NCBI GenBank assembly: GCA_023387965.1
Contig: JAEWHE010000012.1
Location: forward strand, 1 to 7,346
Length of the DNA: 7,346 nt
Direction of reading: 5' to 3'
Source: Bacteroidota bacterium
GTDB taxonomy: Bacteria > Bacteroidota > Bacteroidia > Flavobacteriales > Flavobacteriaceae
Made by a program: the position numbers and the translations under genes. Numbering within the stretch: position 1 is the stretch's first letter; every line of letters begins with the position of its first letter. Below the pieces are notes generated by a model. It worked only from the letters and a program-made list of their open reading frames with translations, had not been told where the DNA came from and searched no databases. Of this stretch, positions 1 through 7,346 are shown one piece after another.

Positions 1-1058
1 CCGCTCGGCAGCGAGATGGCCTTCACGCCAATCCTGTCGCAGGACCGGCGGATTGAATCCTGCACCTCGTCGGCGCAAAGTTTCGCAACACCGCGGCTGT
101 ATATTTCGATGTCGAACTCGATATTGCGAAGTTTGCAGATGTCACGCGCCCGGCTGGTGATGCGATCCAGAACGCCGTCGCGAATCGTTTCCGAAAGATC
201 ACGGCAATCCAATGTGAACTCGACCTGCCCCGGAATGATGTTCACGCCGCCGGGCAGCACTCTCAACATGCCGACGGTCGCCACCGTGGTTCCCGTCCCG
301 CTGGCCTCCTGCTCGATCATCTGGATGATGGCTGCGGCCGCCGCCATCGGGTCCCGGCGCATGTTCATCGGCGTGGTGCCGGCGTGCTGCGCTTCGCCCG
401 TCAAGGTGATCCGGCCCCGCGCCGAGGCGCAAATGCCCGAGACAATGCCCACAGCCACCCCGGCACGTTCCAGCACACAGCCTTGCTCGATATGCAGTTC
501 GACATAGGCCCTGGCCGAACCCGGCGGCCTCGCGGCGCGGTCGACCAACCGCCAGTCGATACCCAGCTTCGTCAGCGCTTCGGCCACGGTGGTTCCGTCG
601 GCATCGGCTTTGTTCAGACGCGCGGGCTCGAATTTTCCCGTCACGATCCTTGAACCGGAATAGGAAGAGGCGAAACGACAGCCCTCTTCATCCCGGAACA
701 CGTAAATTTCTATGGGATGATCGGTGACCATGCCCGCCTCGTTCATGCAGCGCAGAGCTTCGACCGCCCCCAGGATGCCGAGGGCGCCATCGAACTTGCC
801 GCCCTCCCGAACGGTGTCGCAATGCGAGCCGGTCAGCACGGCCGGCGCATTCGCAATCCTGCCCTCCCTGCGACCGATAAGGTTGCCCGCCTCGTCCATG
901 CGGGTCGCAAGACCGGCCTCCCTCATCAGTCCGGCGATCAGTTCAAGGCCTTCCCGGTCCAGATCGGTAAGCGCCAACCGGGTGACGCCGCCGCTTTCCG
1001 TTCGCCCGATCTCACCCAATCGCATCAGATTTTCAAACAACCGTTCCGTGTTGATCAT
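1..1058 (-). CDS. N-carbamoyl-L-amino-acid hydrolase / allantoate amidohydrolase-type M20 metallohydrolase (3' end cut by window edge)
   Basis: This is a cytoplasmic two-metal amidohydrolase of the M20 family (AllC / AmaB / HyuC / beta-ureidopropionase branch). These enzymes cleave an N-carbamoyl or ureido amide, releasing ammonia and CO2. Reading from ATG 1058, 352 codons are open to the left edge; the family is usually about 410-420 residues, so roughly 60 are missing. Visible motifs are GSHCDTV (77-83) with metal ligand H79, GGKFDGALG (86-94) with bridging D90, DEEGCRF (123-129) with probable general base E124 and metal ligand E125, HIEQG (189-193) with ligand H189, and HAGTTPM (225-231). 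NIIPG (273-277) and LDCRD (283-287) lie in the inserted dimerisation domain, about 208-325. The last metal histidine is off the window. A GGGAGGAG ribosome site nine bases upstream supports the start. It follows binding protein B by 96 nt, pointing to carbamoyl or ureido compounds as the imported substrate. The exact substrate (carbamoyl amino acid, allantoate, ureidopropionate) cannot be read from sequence. Confidence 0.92.
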   Translation of the reverse strand, partial: MINTERLFENLMRLGEIGRTESGGVTRLALTDLDREGLELIAGLMREAGLATRMDEAGNLIGRREGRIANAPAVLTGSHCDTVREGGKFDGALGILGAVEALRCMNEAGMVTDHPIEIYVFRDEEGCRFASSYSGSRIVTGKFEPARLNKADADGTTVAEALTKLGIDWRLVDRAARPPGSARAYVELHIEQGCVLERAGVAVGIVSGICASARGRITLTGEAQHAGTTPMNMRRDPMAAAAAIIQMIEQEASGTGTTVATVGMLRVLPGGVNIIPGQVEFTLDCRDLSETIRDGVLDRITSRARDICKLRNIEFDIEIYSRGVAKLCADEVQDSIRRSCDRIGVKAISLPS

Positions 1059-1067
1059 ACTCGCGCT

Positions 1068-1075
1068 CTCCTCCC
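1068..1075 (-). promoter_or_regulatory. Shine-Dalgarno sequence of the hydrolase gene
   Basis: GGGAGGAG on the minus strand lies nine bases before ATG 1058. It is the strongest ribosome-binding site near the hydrolase start and fixes that start, since the next codons already match the family N-terminus (INTERL...). Confidence 0.7.
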
Positions 1076-1108
1076 GTTTTTGCCGATCCTCGCGCAAAAG
1101 GTCGGGGC

Positions 1109-1136
1109 GCGGTCACGGCCCGCAGGCCGCAACCGC
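1109..1136 (-). promoter_or_regulatory. Intercistronic RNA hairpin after binding protein B
   Basis: In the minus-strand transcript, 28 bases fold into a 12-bp stem (outer arm GCGGT with ACCGC, tandem G-U wobbles, inner arm CGGCC with GGCCG) capped by a TGCG loop. It begins 18 nt after the stop codon of binding protein B. No U-run follows directly: the first is only four U, about eleven bases later. It therefore does not look like a minus-strand intrinsic terminator, and read-through into the hydrolase is expected. An equivalent hairpin follows binding protein A at 2826-2852 at the same distance, with pairing-preserving base changes. A role as a 3' stabiliser or processing block for the binding-protein mRNA is inferred, by analogy with intercistronic stem-loops such as that in the Rhodobacter puf operon. 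Confidence 0.65.
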
Positions 1137-1143
1137 TTTTTTT
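1109..1143 (+). terminator. Terminator-shaped hairpin plus T7 run on the plus strand
   Basis: Read on the plus strand, the same stem is followed immediately by seven T (1137-1143), the layout of a rho-independent terminator. The stem is weaker in this direction because the two wobble pairs become C-A mismatches between two 5-bp helices. No plus-strand gene precedes it, so it could only stop antisense transcription from within the hydrolase region. It may equally be an accident of an A-run 5' of the minus-strand hairpin. Confidence 0.25.
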
Positions 1144-1154
1144 CAGATTTCGGA

Positions 1155-2738
1155 TTATTCCGCCCTGGCCATGTCCTCGATGAGAACATCCTTGCTTGTC
1201 GGAGGCGTAAACTGGATCCGGTCGGTATTGATCCCGGTGAAATATTGTTCGGCATAGATGTAGATAAAGGGCAGCTCCTCGGCCAGAATGGTCTGAACTT
1301 CCCGGTACATCTCCGCGCGCTCGTCCTGATCCACGGTCGCTTCGGCTGTGTCGAGCAATTCGTCCACGCGCTCGTTCCTGTAGCCGAGACGTTTGAAATA
1401 GGTTTTCGAGTTCAGCGCGTTCAGCGGAAGAAAGGGATCGAACATGCTGTTGCCGTAACCGGCCAACATAAGTTCCTTGTTTCGGTCGTTGTTGAGCGCC
1501 TCGATATATTGACTGTCTTCCATGAATTCCATTTGCATCTGGATACCCACGGCCTGAAGCATGGCCCCGATCAGCTGGCCCAGTTCCGAATCAAGAAGAT
1601 AGCGGCCTCTGGGAACCTGCATCGTCAGGCGCAGCGGATTTCCCGCATCATAGCCCGCCTCGGCCAGAAGTTCCTTCGCCTTGTCCAGATCATGAAGAGA
1701 GGTGTCGTAATATTCCTCGTTGAAACCGAGGATGCCGGGCGTGATATGCGTCCGCGTCGGCGTTGCCTTTCCCTGAAAGAGCATGTCCACGATCAGCTTG
1801 TCGACGATGGCATATTCGATCGCCTGCCGCACCCGCACATCCGAGGTCGGATATTCTTCGTTGCTGTTGACCAGCAGCATCATGACCAATGTGGAATCGC
1901 CCGGAACTATGGCCGTATCATGATTCCCGTCAACGCGCGCCCATTCCGACGGCGGAATCTCGTTGACCAGATCCATACCGCCCGTAATCAACTCGTTAAC
2001 CCTGGTGGCAGGCTCGGGCAGGGTCGTCAGCACGGCCTTATCCCAATCGGAAACATCGCCTTTGAAATAATCGGTGAACTTCTCAAGAAGCACCTGATGG
2101 CCGACGCTGTATTGAGTCACCTTATACGGGCCGGAACCTATTGGATGCTGCGTGAAATGACCGATGCCGACTTCGTTGAAATAGTCTTTCGGCATGATGC
2201 TGCCGCCCATGCGGATCAGCCGGTTCAGCATTACCGGGTCCGGGACGTGGGTAATGATCTGCACCGTGTAAGGGTCGAGAACCTTTACTTCCTGAATTGT
2301 CGCAAATCGCGGACTCTCGATCAGCCGGTTATCCCCGACGACACGGTCGAGCGTAAACTTGACGTCCTCGGCCGTCAATTCGCTGCCGTCGTGGAACTTG
2401 ATGCCCTCGTTCAGGACGAATTCCCATGTGTGGTCGTCCTTTTGCTCGAACGACTTGGCCAGATGCGGCACGAATTCACCGTCATCCGTGCGCCGCACCA
2501 GCGTATCGAACACGTTCATCAGCGGCGTGCCGTAAGAGCTGTTGTTATGCGGATCGAAGGTCTGGATATTTCTGCGCAAACCGATCCGCAACGTGTCGGC
2601 CTCCTGGGCGGCAGCCATGGACGAACCGAACAGGCCGGTCGCGGTGTTGCTCATGAAGCCCAAGGCGGTCATCGCGGCTATGGCTGCGACCGCATGTAAA
2701 AACTTTCCGTGTGTCTTCCCTGCTGTCACGCGTGACAT
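1155..2738 (-). CDS. Periplasmic ABC-transporter solute-binding protein, family 5 (DppA/OppA type), copy B
   Basis: This is an extracytoplasmic receptor that delivers substrate to the permease/ATPase complex encoded upstream. It has 527 residues, normal for SBP_bac_5 proteins (cluster C). A basic N-terminus and a hydrophobic stretch lead to a likely signal-peptidase site after A44 (Ala-x-Ala at 42-44). There is no lipobox cysteine, so the mature protein should be soluble in the periplasm. Family hallmarks are the AKSFEQKDDHTWEFVL block (94-109), the KFHDGSELTAEDVKFTLDR block (114-132), GSGPYKV (201-207), the DVRVRQAI block (300-307) and RGRY (377-380). A GGGGAAAG ribosome site lies close to ATG 2738. 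It is the second of two tandem copies: my hand alignment with copy A needs no gaps and shows 105 differences (about 80% identity). Both are distal to the ATPase genes. The DppA amine-binding aspartate region is replaced by GYGNSMFDP (427-435). The substrate is unknown; an N-blocked amino acid or ureido compound is my inference from the neighbouring hydrolase. Confidence 0.95.
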   Translation of the reverse strand: MSRVTAGKTHGKFLHAVAAIAAMTALGFMSNTATGLFGSSMAAAQEADTLRIGLRRNIQTFDPHNNSSYGTPLMNVFDTLVRRTDDGEFVPHLAKSFEQKDDHTWEFVLNEGIKFHDGSELTAEDVKFTLDRVVGDNRLIESPRFATIQEVKVLDPYTVQIITHVPDPVMLNRLIRMGGSIMPKDYFNEVGIGHFTQHPIGSGPYKVTQYSVGHQVLLEKFTDYFKGDVSDWDKAVLTTLPEPATRVNELITGGMDLVNEIPPSEWARVDGNHDTAIVPGDSTLVMMLLVNSNEEYPTSDVRVRQAIEYAIVDKLIVDMLFQGKATPTRTHITPGILGFNEEYYDTSLHDLDKAKELLAEAGYDAGNPLRLTMQVPRGRYLLDSELGQLIGAMLQAVGIQMQMEFMEDSQYIEALNNDRNKELMLAGYGNSMFDPFLPLNALNSKTYFKRLGYRNERVDELLDTAEATVDQDERAEMYREVQTILAEELPFIYIYAEQYFTGINTDRIQFTPPTSKDVLIEDMARAE

Positions 2739-2869
2739 GTCTTTCCCCGTTTATGGCTGGAGTTGTTTTGACGATGACATGCGCAACCATCTCGTTTTCA
2801 GTCAATTATCGCGCAAGGTTGGGGGGCGATCACGACGCGGGGACATGATCGCATTCTTCAGGCTCCAGA
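2739..2869 (-). other. 131-nt intergenic region between binding proteins A and B
   Basis: The half next to copy A carries the hairpin at 2826-2852 and resembles the sequence after copy B. The half next to copy B is unrelated to the leader of copy A. It holds a TTGACT that resembles a -35 box, but no convincing -10 lies at the right distance, so I do not call a promoter. The leader of copy B ends in a G-rich ribosome site (GGGGAAAG) just before ATG 2738. Confidence 0.5.
2826..2852 (-). promoter_or_regulatory. Intercistronic RNA hairpin after binding protein A
   Basis: In the minus-strand transcript, a perfect 7-bp stem (GCGATCA with TGATCGC) extends through a U-G and a G-C pair, then a U-U mismatch and a further C-G pair closing a 5-nt loop. 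It begins 17 nt after the stop codon of binding protein A. No U-run follows, so it is not an intrinsic terminator. It is the counterpart of the hairpin at 1109-1136: one A-U pair here is G-C there, and three other pairs differ only by wobble-compatible changes. The likely role is protecting upstream mRNA from 3' exonucleases or tuning expression between cistrons. Confidence 0.6.
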
Positions 2870-4453
2870 TTATTCCACTCTGGCCATGTCCTCGATGAGC
2901 ACATCCTTGCTCGTAGGAGGAGAGAATTCGATCCGGTCGGTATTGATCCCGGTGAAATACTGCTCGGCATAGATATAGATGAAGGGCAGTTCCTCGGCCA
3001 GAATGGCTTGCGCCTCTTCATACATTTCGGCGCGCTCGTCCTGATCCACAGTCGCCTCGGCCATGTCGAGCAATTCGTCCACGCGTTCATTCCTGTAGCC
3101 GAGCCGTTCGAAATAGGTTTTCGAATTCAAAGCATTCAGCGGCAGGAACGGGTCGAACATGCTGTTGCCATAGCCCGCCAGCATCAGTTCGGTGTTATTG
3201 TTGTTATTTCGGACCTCAATATATTTGCTGCTTTCCAGGAATTCATACTGGATCTGGATTCCGGCGAGCTGAAGCATGGCCCCGATCAATTGCCCCAGTT
3301 CGGAATCCATCAAATAGCGGCCCCTTGAAACCTGCAAGGTCAGGCTCAGCGGATTGTCGGGACCGTAACCCGCCTCTGCCAGCAGTTCCTTTGCCTTCTC
3401 CAGATCGTAGAGATACGTGTCGTAATATTCCTCGTTGAAGCCAAGGATGCCGGGCGTGATATGTGTCCGCGTCGGCGTCGCCATGCCCTGGAAGAACTGG
3501 TCCACGATCAGCTTGCTGTCGATGGCATAGTCGATGGCCTGCCGCACCCGCACATCCGAGGTCGGGAGCCCCTCGTTGCTCTTCACCATCAATAACAGGA
3601 CCTGCGTGGATTCACCTGGAACGATTTCCGTGTTCGCATTGCCGTTTACGCGCGCCCATTCCGAGGGCGGAACCTCATCGACCAGATCCATGCCTCCGGT
3701 AATCAATTCATTGACCCGCGTCGAGGCTTCGGGAAGGATCGTCAGCACGGCCCTTTCCCAGTCCGAGACGTCGCCCTTGAAATAATCGTCGAATTTTTCA
3801 AGCACAACCTGCTGATCTACATTGTATTGCGTGACCTTGTAGGGACCGGAACCGATCGGGTGCTGGGTGAAACGCTGGAGGCCGACTTCGTTGAAATATT
3901 TCTCGGGCATGATGCTGGCGCCCATGCGGATCAGCCGGTTCAGCATCACCGGATCGGGGGCGGAGGTGACAATCTGCACGGTGTAGGGATCGAGGACATT
4001 CACCTCTTTTATGGTGGCGAAGCGCGGGTTTTCGATCAGCCGGGTGTCGCCCACCACGCGGTCCAACGTGAACTTGACGTCATTGGCGGTCATCTCGCTG
4101 CCGTCATGGAATTTGATGCCTTCGTTCAGGACGAATTCCCATGTGTAATCGTCCTTCTGCTCGAACGATTTGGCAAGATGCGGGATGAATTCGCCGTCAT
4201 TTGTGCGTCGGATCAGCGTATCGAACACGTTCATCAAGGGCGTGCCGTAAGAGCCGTTGTTCTGAGGGTCGAAGGTCAGCAGGCCCCTGCGCAGACCCAA
4301 CCGCAACGTATCGGACGCCTGGGCCGAAACGGCAGATGAATTGAGCAAACCGGTTGCGGTATTGCCCATGAAGCCAAGGGCGGTCACGGTCCCTAGAACA
4401 GCCATCGTGCGCAGAAACTTTCCGTGCAGCTTCCCTGTTGTCAGTCGTGGCAT
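2870..4453 (-). CDS. Periplasmic ABC-transporter solute-binding protein, family 5 (DppA/OppA type), copy A
   Basis: This is the first of the two tandem periplasmic receptors for the importer encoded just upstream. It is 527 residues, the same length as copy B. The start at ATG 4453 has a GGAGT ribosome site seven bases upstream and is followed by a Sec-type signal peptide: basic start, hydrophobic core from about residue 14, and probable cleavage after A44 in AVSAQAS. No lipobox is present. Family 5 features include the block at 91-132 ending in DVKFTLDR, GSGPYKV (201-207), the DVRVRQAI block (300-307), THITPGILGF (330-339) and SRGRYLMDSE (376-385). The pocket-region motif is GYGNSMFDP (427-435), as in copy B. 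A run of five asparagines (416-420) lies where copy B has NNDRN. It follows the DppF-type ATPase gene by 89 nt, so it may be cotranscribed or have its own promoter; no clear promoter is visible. Some samples have distinctly fewer G/C-ending codons than the ATPase genes. The substrate is not known. Confidence 0.95.
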   Translation of the reverse strand: MPRLTTGKLHGKFLRTMAVLGTVTALGFMGNTATGLLNSSAVSAQASDTLRLGLRRGLLTFDPQNNGSYGTPLMNVFDTLIRRTNDGEFIPHLAKSFEQKDDYTWEFVLNEGIKFHDGSEMTANDVKFTLDRVVGDTRLIENPRFATIKEVNVLDPYTVQIVTSAPDPVMLNRLIRMGASIMPEKYFNEVGLQRFTQHPIGSGPYKVTQYNVDQQVVLEKFDDYFKGDVSDWERAVLTILPEASTRVNELITGGMDLVDEVPPSEWARVNGNANTEIVPGESTQVLLLMVKSNEGLPTSDVRVRQAIDYAIDSKLIVDQFFQGMATPTRTHITPGILGFNEEYYDTYLYDLEKAKELLAEAGYGPDNPLSLTLQVSRGRYLMDSELGQLIGAMLQLAGIQIQYEFLESSKYIEVRNNNNNTELMLAGYGNSMFDPFLPLNALNSKTYFERLGYRNERVDELLDMAEATVDQDERAEMYEEAQAILAEELPFIYIYAEQYFTGINTDRIEFSPPTSKDVLIEDMARVE

Positions 4454-4542
4454 TTTTTATACTCCATGATAAGATTGGAATTGCCTTTACGGTGTTGAAT
4501 TCAAGCGATGACGGGGATAAAAACGCCGCTTTTCTTTCCGCG
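4454..4542 (-). other. 89-nt intergenic region between DppF-type ATPase and binding protein A
   Basis: This region contains the GGAGT ribosome site of copy A (4461-4465) and a 10-bp perfect palindrome TTGAATTCAA (4495-4504). I see no intrinsic terminator and no convincing -35/-10 pair. An internal promoter is plausible, because binding proteins are usually needed in excess over membrane components, but the sequence does not show it. Neither SBP-flanking hairpin has a counterpart here. Confidence 0.4.
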
Positions 4543-5545
4543 TCACTGATGCAGCCGATACGGCCCTTCCAGCGGAAAGTGGCACGACACCGTATGCCCG
4601 TTTTCCATTGTCTGCATCTTTGGAACCACCTGCCTGCATTTATCCTGCGCATAGGGGCAGCGGGTATGAAACGAGCATCCCGGAGGCGTATTCACCGGGC
4701 TGGGAATATCGCCCTGCAAAACGATCCGCCTGCGGCTTCGCGCGGCCTCGGGATCGGGCAGCGGCACAGCCGACAGCAGGGCTTCGGTATAGGGATGGCG
4801 CGGCCGCGAAAAGAGCTGTTCCTTGGTCGCCAGTTCCACAATCCGACCAAGATACATCACGGCGATCCGGTCGCTGATATGCTTGATGGCCGGCAACCCG
4901 TGGGAGATGAAGATGTAGGTCAGGTCGAACTCTTTCTGCAATTTCGAAAGAAGGTTCAGAATCTGGGCTTGGATGGATACGTCGAGAGCTGAAACCACCT
5001 CGTCGCAAATGATCAGCTTGGGTTGCAGGGCCAGCGCCCTCGCAATGCCGATCCGCTGACGTTGCCCGCCGCTGAACTCGTGCGGAAATCGTTCGATGAA
5101 GGTCGGGCTGAGACCGACCGCCGTCATCAATTCGACGACCCGTTCGTGGAGCTGTTTGCCCGAGGCGATGCCATGCGACCGAAGCGGCTCGGCGATCAGG
5201 TCCTTCACCCGCATGCGCGGATTGAGCGAGGAGAAAGGATCCTGAAAGATCATCTGGAAATCCTTGCGCCTCTGGCGCAACGTCCGCGGCGCCAGGTCGC
5301 ACAGGCTTTCCCCCTCGAACAGGACGTCGCCCTCGGTGGGTTTCAGCAATTGCGCGATCACGTTGCCGGTGGTCGATTTCCCGCAGCCGGATTCGCCGAC
5401 GATCCCCAGAGTCTCGCCGGGATAGACCTTCAGGTCGATGCCGTCGATCGCCTTGAGGTATTTCGGCTGCGCCGAGAACCAGTTCCAGTCGCCCGAAACG
5501 TCGAAATATTTCTTCAGCCCCTTCAGTTCCAGCAGGGGCGTTTGC

Positions 5546-5559
<14 letters not shown>
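4543..5559 (-). CDS. Peptide/nickel-type ABC transporter ATP-binding protein (DppF/OppF type)
   Basis: This is one of two cytoplasmic ATPases that power the importer. It has 338 residues. Motifs in order are Walker A GESGCGKST (55-63), Q-loop Q106, signature FSGGQ (162-166) followed by RQR, Walker B LIICDE (182-187) with catalytic E187, D-loop SALD (190-193) and switch histidine H220. The C-terminal oligopeptide domain follows, with HPYTEALL (255-262) and four cysteines (295, 301, 308, 326). Related DppD/OppD/DppF proteins hold a [4Fe-4S] cluster with such cysteines. Two unusual residues are DEV instead of DEP after Walker B, and SHGL instead of SHDL at the switch. Catalytic residues are intact, so it should be active. 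ATG 5559 has AAGGAAGG eight bases upstream, inside the end of the preceding ATPase gene. The 14-nt overlap implies translational coupling. It probably pairs with that ATPase as a heterodimer. Confidence 0.95.
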
Positions 5560-6585
<1,026 letters not shown>

Positions 6586-6586
<1 letters not shown>

Positions 6587-7346
6587 TATGCCCTCCCTTG
6601 CAGGCGCGGGTCGGTGGCGTCGCGCAACCAGTCGCCCAGAAAGATGAATCCGATCACGGTGAGGCTGAGGGCGACGCCGGGGAAGGTCGCGATCCACCAG
6701 CTTGTCGACAGATGGGTCTGGCCCTCGCTCAGCATATAGCCCCAGGACACGTCGGGCGGCTGGATGCCCAGGCCCAGGAAGCTCAGCGAGGATTCCGAGA
6801 TGATCGCCGTCCCGACGCTGAGGGTGGACACCACGATGACCGTCGACAGCACGTTGGGCAGCAGGTGGCTGCGGATGATCGTGGAATTGGGCGTGCCGAT
6901 GGAATAGGCCGCGCGCACATAGTCGCGCTCCTTCAGGCTCAGCACCTCGCCACGGACCAGGCGGGTGAAGGGCACCCATTTCGTGCAGCCCATCACGAAG
7001 ATCAGCGTCACCAGGCTGGGGCCGAAGACGCCGACGATCACCAGCATGATCAGCATCGCCGGCAGGGCCAGCAGCGAATCGGTCACGCGCATGATCGCAT
7101 TGCCGATCCAGCCGCCATAGAAGCCCGCGACCAGCCCCAGCAGCGTGCCGAGGCAGCCCGCGACGATGACCGCCCCGACCCCCACGATCAGCGAGGTGCG
7201 CGAGCCGTAGAGGATGCGGCTCAGCACGTCGCGCCCCAGGTTGTCGGTTCCCAGCGGATGGGCAAGCGAGCCGCCCTCCAGCCACATCGGCGGCGCGAAC
7301 ATGCTGGCAAGGTCGATCGCCGCCGGATCGTGGGGCGCGATATAGG
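6586..7346 (-). CDS. ABC transporter inner-membrane permease (DppC/OppC type), 5' end cut by window edge
   Basis: This is a transmembrane channel subunit of the importer (BPD_transp_1 family), expected to pair with a DppB-type partner encoded upstream, beyond the window. The frame is open to the right edge, so the ATG at 7302 is an internal methionine. The codons before it encode a segment ending IAPHDPAAIDLAS, typical of the region after the first membrane helix in DppC proteins. Next comes HPLGTDNLGRDVLSR, the family hallmark before the core domain. Hydrophobic segments follow around SLIVGVGAVIVAGCLGTLLG, LALPAMLIMLVIVGVF, STVIVVSTLSVGTAIISE and FPGVALSLTVIGFIFLG. The cytoplasmic EAA-type loop, which docks onto the ATPases, is YVRAAYSIGTPNSTIIRSHL with LLP after it. 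The C-terminus DATDPRLQGRA matches the usual DPRLR-type ending. About 252 codons are visible of a usual 280-300. Its stop overlaps the ATPase start. Confidence 0.95.

Larger units (their letters stand above)
1076..2738 (-). repeat. Tandem duplication unit, copy B (binding-protein gene plus 3' flank)
   Basis: This unit is homologous to 2794-4453. The coding parts align without gaps. The similarity continues past the stop codon through the hairpin and a shared CGCGCAA-containing segment, fading near the hydrolase ribosome site. The 5' leaders of the two copies show no clear similarity. The boundaries are by eye. Confidence 0.8.
2794..4453 (-). repeat. Tandem duplication unit, copy A (binding-protein gene plus 3' flank)
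   Basis: This unit is homologous to 1076-2738, same orientation, with about 80% amino-acid identity over the coding part by hand count. The non-coding 3' flank, including the hairpin, is also shared, so the duplication was not limited to the reading frame. Confidence 0.8.

Noticed and set aside
717..2699. Very long plus-strand open frame (660 codons) across the hydrolase and copy B region
   Set aside because: It is antisense to two genes with clear family motifs. Its translation is rich in His, Arg, Gln and Asp, shows no domain pattern, and it has no ribosome site. It is an expected by-product of high-GC codon bias.
2773..2815. Possible promoter with a TTGACT -35-like box before copy B
   Set aside because: No acceptable -10 sequence lies 16-18 bases downstream, so it is not reported as a feature.
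3195..3209. Run of five Asn codons in copy A as a repeat-expansion element
   Set aside because: It is short, with mixed AAC/AAT codons, and copy B has a related NNDRN, so it looks like ordinary divergence in a surface loop.
4495..4504. Palindrome TTGAATTCAA upstream of copy A as an operator
   Set aside because: Several 10-bp palindromes are expected by chance in 7 kb, and this one has no flanking symmetry or second copy before the other genes.
6587..7285. Upstream extension of the DppD-type frame
   Set aside because: It runs over the permease in a different frame and is Arg/Gly/Pro-rich without family similarity. ATG 6586 with its ribosome site and TAATG overlap is the real start.

Overview
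The window is a stretch of an accessory nutrient-uptake operon. All six recognisable genes are on the minus strand, so the operon is read from the right edge to the left edge. The high G+C content, the G/C-ending codons and the gene families suggest a Gram-negative alphaproteobacterium, possibly Rhodobacterales or Hyphomicrobiales. This placement is inferred from composition and gene style, not from a marker gene.

Layout in order of transcription: (1) the 3' part of a DppC/OppC-type inner-membrane permease, cut by the right edge; (2) a DppD/OppD-type ATPase whose start codon overlaps the permease stop (TAATG); (3) a DppF/OppF-type ATPase overlapping the previous gene by 14 nt; (4) an 89-nt gap; (5) a 527-residue periplasmic family-5 solute-binding protein (copy A); (6) a 131-nt gap with an RNA hairpin; (7) a second 527-residue binding protein (copy B), about 80% identical to copy A; (8) a 96-nt gap with the equivalent hairpin; (9) an M20-family N-carbamoyl-L-amino-acid hydrolase / allantoate amidohydrolase-type enzyme, cut by the left edge. 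The partner permease (DppB type) presumably lies beyond the right edge.

Working model: either binding protein captures a small substrate in the periplasm, the shared permease and twin ATPases import it, and the hydrolase removes an N-carbamoyl or related ureido/amide group in the cytoplasm, giving an amino acid plus ammonia and CO2. The transporter looks like a peptide importer. However, both binding proteins seem to lack the aspartate that grips the peptide amino terminus in E. coli DppA while keeping arginines where the carboxylate is held, which would suit an N-blocked amino acid. This is a hypothesis.

The most notable sequence features are the tandem binding-protein duplication, which includes its 3' flank, and an intercistronic hairpin about 17-18 nt after each stop codon. 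Base changes between the two hairpins preserve pairing specifically in the minus-strand transcript. The rest is a conventional ABC-importer operon. I see no mobile elements, tRNA or rRNA genes, or CRISPR array.
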